Shown here: positions 4,232 to 5,388 of the stretch, in pieces
Position numbering within the stretch: position 1 is the stretch's first letter
Layout: every line of letters starts with the position of its first letter
Origin: Pseudomonadota bacterium
GTDB lineage: Bacteria > Pseudomonadota > Gammaproteobacteria > Burkholderiales > SHXO01
Length of the DNA stretch: 5,388 bases
Assembly (NCBI GenBank): GCA_023430065.1
Contig: JAEZCG010000140.1
Location: forward strand, 1-5,388
Direction: 5' to 3'
Program-made: the position numbers and the translations under genes
Notes under the pieces: model-generated
Database searches by the model: none
Told to the model about the DNA's origin: nothing
What the model saw: the letters and a program-made list of their open reading frames with translations, nothing else

Positions 4232-5388
4232 TCAGGGCACTCGCCGATACAACCGAAACAATTCGCGGCGTTCGCCCGGTCGAGATCCCTCCCACACCCG
4301 CTCCCAGCCCTCCCCGGGATCGCGGACGGCGTCGCGTTGGCCCTGCACGAGCAGCATCTCGCACCCGGCTTGCGCGCTCCATTGCCGCATCGGCATGCCC
4401 GAGAGATAGGAGAGCAGCGCCTGCTGCGAGGTTCCGACGTCGCGCGCCATCACGCATTGCCCATCGCGTGCTGCCGCCGCCACTCCATCGGCCACCGCGC
4501 GGTAGCTCTTGCCCAGGTCCGCGTACGCCAGGAACATCGCGAGCGCCAGCGCCCACACCACGGCCACCCCCCCCGACCACGCCATGAGCGGGCGTTCCTT
4601 GGCGTTCCCCGCGATCTTGATCACGCCGATCCAGATGGCGGTGATGACGGCCGCGAGAATCAGCGTGAGCACCTGTACGCTCGGCACGTAGGCCGGTTGT
4701 TGGCGGATCCAGTGCCGATGGCGGGCGGCCGGCAGGCCAAGTTCCAGCGCGCTCCACTCGAACCAGCCCATCAGCACCATGATCGAGCCGAACAGGATCG
4801 AAAACCACCAGAACGCGTTGGCGGCACCGCGGGGCAGGGCGAGCAGTCCCGCCACCGCAAGGATCGACGCGGGAACCAGGAAGGGCAGCGCGTCGCGCTG
4901 CCGCACACCCGTGTCGAAGGACAGCAGCAGCAGCAGGCTGGCACCCAGAACCGTGCACACCATCAAGGCGGGCCGCATGGTCGCGTCGCGGCGGCGGGCC
5001 CACAGCGCCCACAGTGCGAGCGGCAGGGCGGGGAACGCGAACCAGGGCAGGACGCCGAGCAGGTAGGCGAAGCTGACCGGAGCCCGTCCGAGCGGACCGA
5101 GGAACAGCGCGGGCCCGGTCTGCGCCCACCAGGCGACGTAGGCTTCCGGCGCAGCGTTCCTGAGCAGCATCGGCCAAACGACGAGCCACGGCAACGTCGT
5201 CACCACCGCGCTCGCCAGGGCCAGCATCGCGTTCCGGCTGCGCCAGGCCGGTGACAGCAGTGGCAGCAACGCGCCGCAGAGTGCGAAACCGAAGGGGGCC
5301 AGCAGTCCGCCCGCGAGGAAGCCGATGCCCACGCCGCACCCGAGTACGAAACCGCCAAGGATCGGGCGCCGTATGGCGAGGGCCAGGC
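4232..5388 (-). CDS. Polytopic membrane glycosyltransferase, ArnT/PMT-like (5' end outside window)
   Basis: The visible 384 residues are the C-terminal part of an inner-membrane protein resembling GT-C lipid-phosphate-sugar transferases such as ArnT. About eight hydrophobic segments are visible, near residues 10-40, 53-75, 105-129, 141-157, 167-185, 191-209, 239-259 and 267-289, followed by a soluble tail of about 95 residues (290-384), probably periplasmic. The GFLAGGLLAP segment and RQRDALPFLVP recall the GFLAKG and R-x-x-YALP-type segments of ArnT-like proteins. The first external loop, where this family carries its catalytic acidic residues, is outside the window, so activity and sugar donor cannot be judged. 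The frame is open to the window edge without a stop; a GTG at 5332 is internal, not the start. A run of eight G (4567-4574) lies in the last membrane segment. The gene ends 20 nt before the acyl-CoA synthetase and may share its transcript. Family placement is moderately confident. Confidence 0.8.
   Translation of the reverse strand, partial: LALAIRRPILGGFVLGCGVGIGFLAGGLLAPFGFALCGALLPLLSPAWRSRNAMLALASAVVTTLPWLVVWPMLLRNAAPEAYVAWWAQTGPALFLGPLGRAPVSFAYLLGVLPWFAFPALPLALWALWARRRDATMRPALMVCTVLGASLLLLLSFDTGVRQRDALPFLVPASILAVAGLLALPRGAANAFWWFSILFGSIMVLMGWFEWSALELGLPAARHRHWIRQQPAYVPSVQVLTLILAAVITAIWIGVIKIAGNAKERPLMAWSGGVAVVWALALAMFLAYADLGKSYRAVADGVAAAARDGQCVMARDVGTSQQALLSYLSGMPMRQWSAQAGCEMLLVQGQRDAVRDPGEGWERVWEGSRPGERRELFRLYRRVP
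4567..4574 (-). repeat. Homopolymeric G8 tract in the glycosyltransferase gene
   Basis: Eight consecutive G on the coding strand encode part of the W-S-G-G-V segment (residues about 270-274). The frame is intact with eight. Gain or loss of one base would replace about the last 110 residues, including most of the last membrane helix and the soluble tail. Confidence 0.6.

Noticed and set aside
4921..4938. CAG-type trinucleotide repeat
   Set aside because: It is read as consecutive CTG leucine codons in a membrane helix, which is ordinary in a GC-rich genome.
4175..5254. 359-codon plus-strand open frame opposite the glycosyltransferase gene
   Set aside because: The product is low complexity (H, R, G, Q) and mirrors the GC-biased codons of the membrane protein gene; no start signal or domain is visible.
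2559..5339. A 926-codon open frame that could suggest a fusion of an N-terminal domain with the acyl-CoA synthetase
   Set aside because: The upstream 376 codons are in a different frame from the membrane glycosyltransferase gene that occupies the same DNA, and they read as arginine/glycine-rich shadow sequence. The synthetase has a normal length and N-terminus from 4211.

Overview
The window looks like chromosomal DNA from a high-GC betaproteobacterium, probably of the Rhodocyclales (Azoarcus/Thauera/Zoogloea type). I infer this from the strong G/C bias at third codon positions, a thiolase that closely resembles BktB of Cupriavidus as I remember it, and the proteobacterial pair hslO and hslR. 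No database search was possible, so the taxonomic placement is inference. All five genes I can support lie on the minus strand and read from the right edge to the left edge. The long plus-strand open frames are GC-rich shadows.

Layout in the direction of transcription: (1) 5388-4232, the C-terminal part of a polytopic membrane protein resembling ArnT/PMT-type glycosyltransferases, with its 5' end outside the window; (2) 4211-2559, a complete 550-residue AMP-forming acyl-CoA synthetase; (3) 2523-1654, hslO, the redox-regulated chaperone Hsp33, starting with GTG; (4) 1496-1095, hslR, the S4-domain ribosome-associated protein Hsp15; (5) 1008-1, a BktB-like beta-ketothiolase cut off by the left edge after residue 336. 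Gaps between genes 1-2 and 2-3 are only 20 and 35 nt, so genes 1 to 3 and perhaps 4 may share a transcript. The thiolase has its own -10 box (TATAAT) in a small AT-rich patch just after hslR, so it may be transcribed independently.

Functionally the window mixes acyl-CoA metabolism (fatty or organic acid activation, thiolytic cleavage or condensation, possibly linked to polyhydroxyalkanoate synthesis) with two stress proteins: Hsp33 protects unfolded proteins under oxidative stress, and Hsp15 binds 50S subunits carrying stalled nascent chains.

The most unusual structure is the 157-bp hslO-hslR gap. It holds a 72-bp near-perfect direct copy (71/72) of the hslR ribosome-binding site, start codon and first 14 codons. 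This upstream copy opens a 41-codon reading frame whose TGA overlaps the real hslR ATG as ATGA, so a duplicated gene start may now act as a translationally coupled leader. Lesser observations are a hairpin in the thiolase 5' leader, a run of eight G in the membrane glycosyltransferase gene, and two substitutions beside the thiolase NEAFAA motif. I see no RNA gene, insertion sequence, CRISPR array or convincing intrinsic terminator, and no gene-free stretch over 300 bases.
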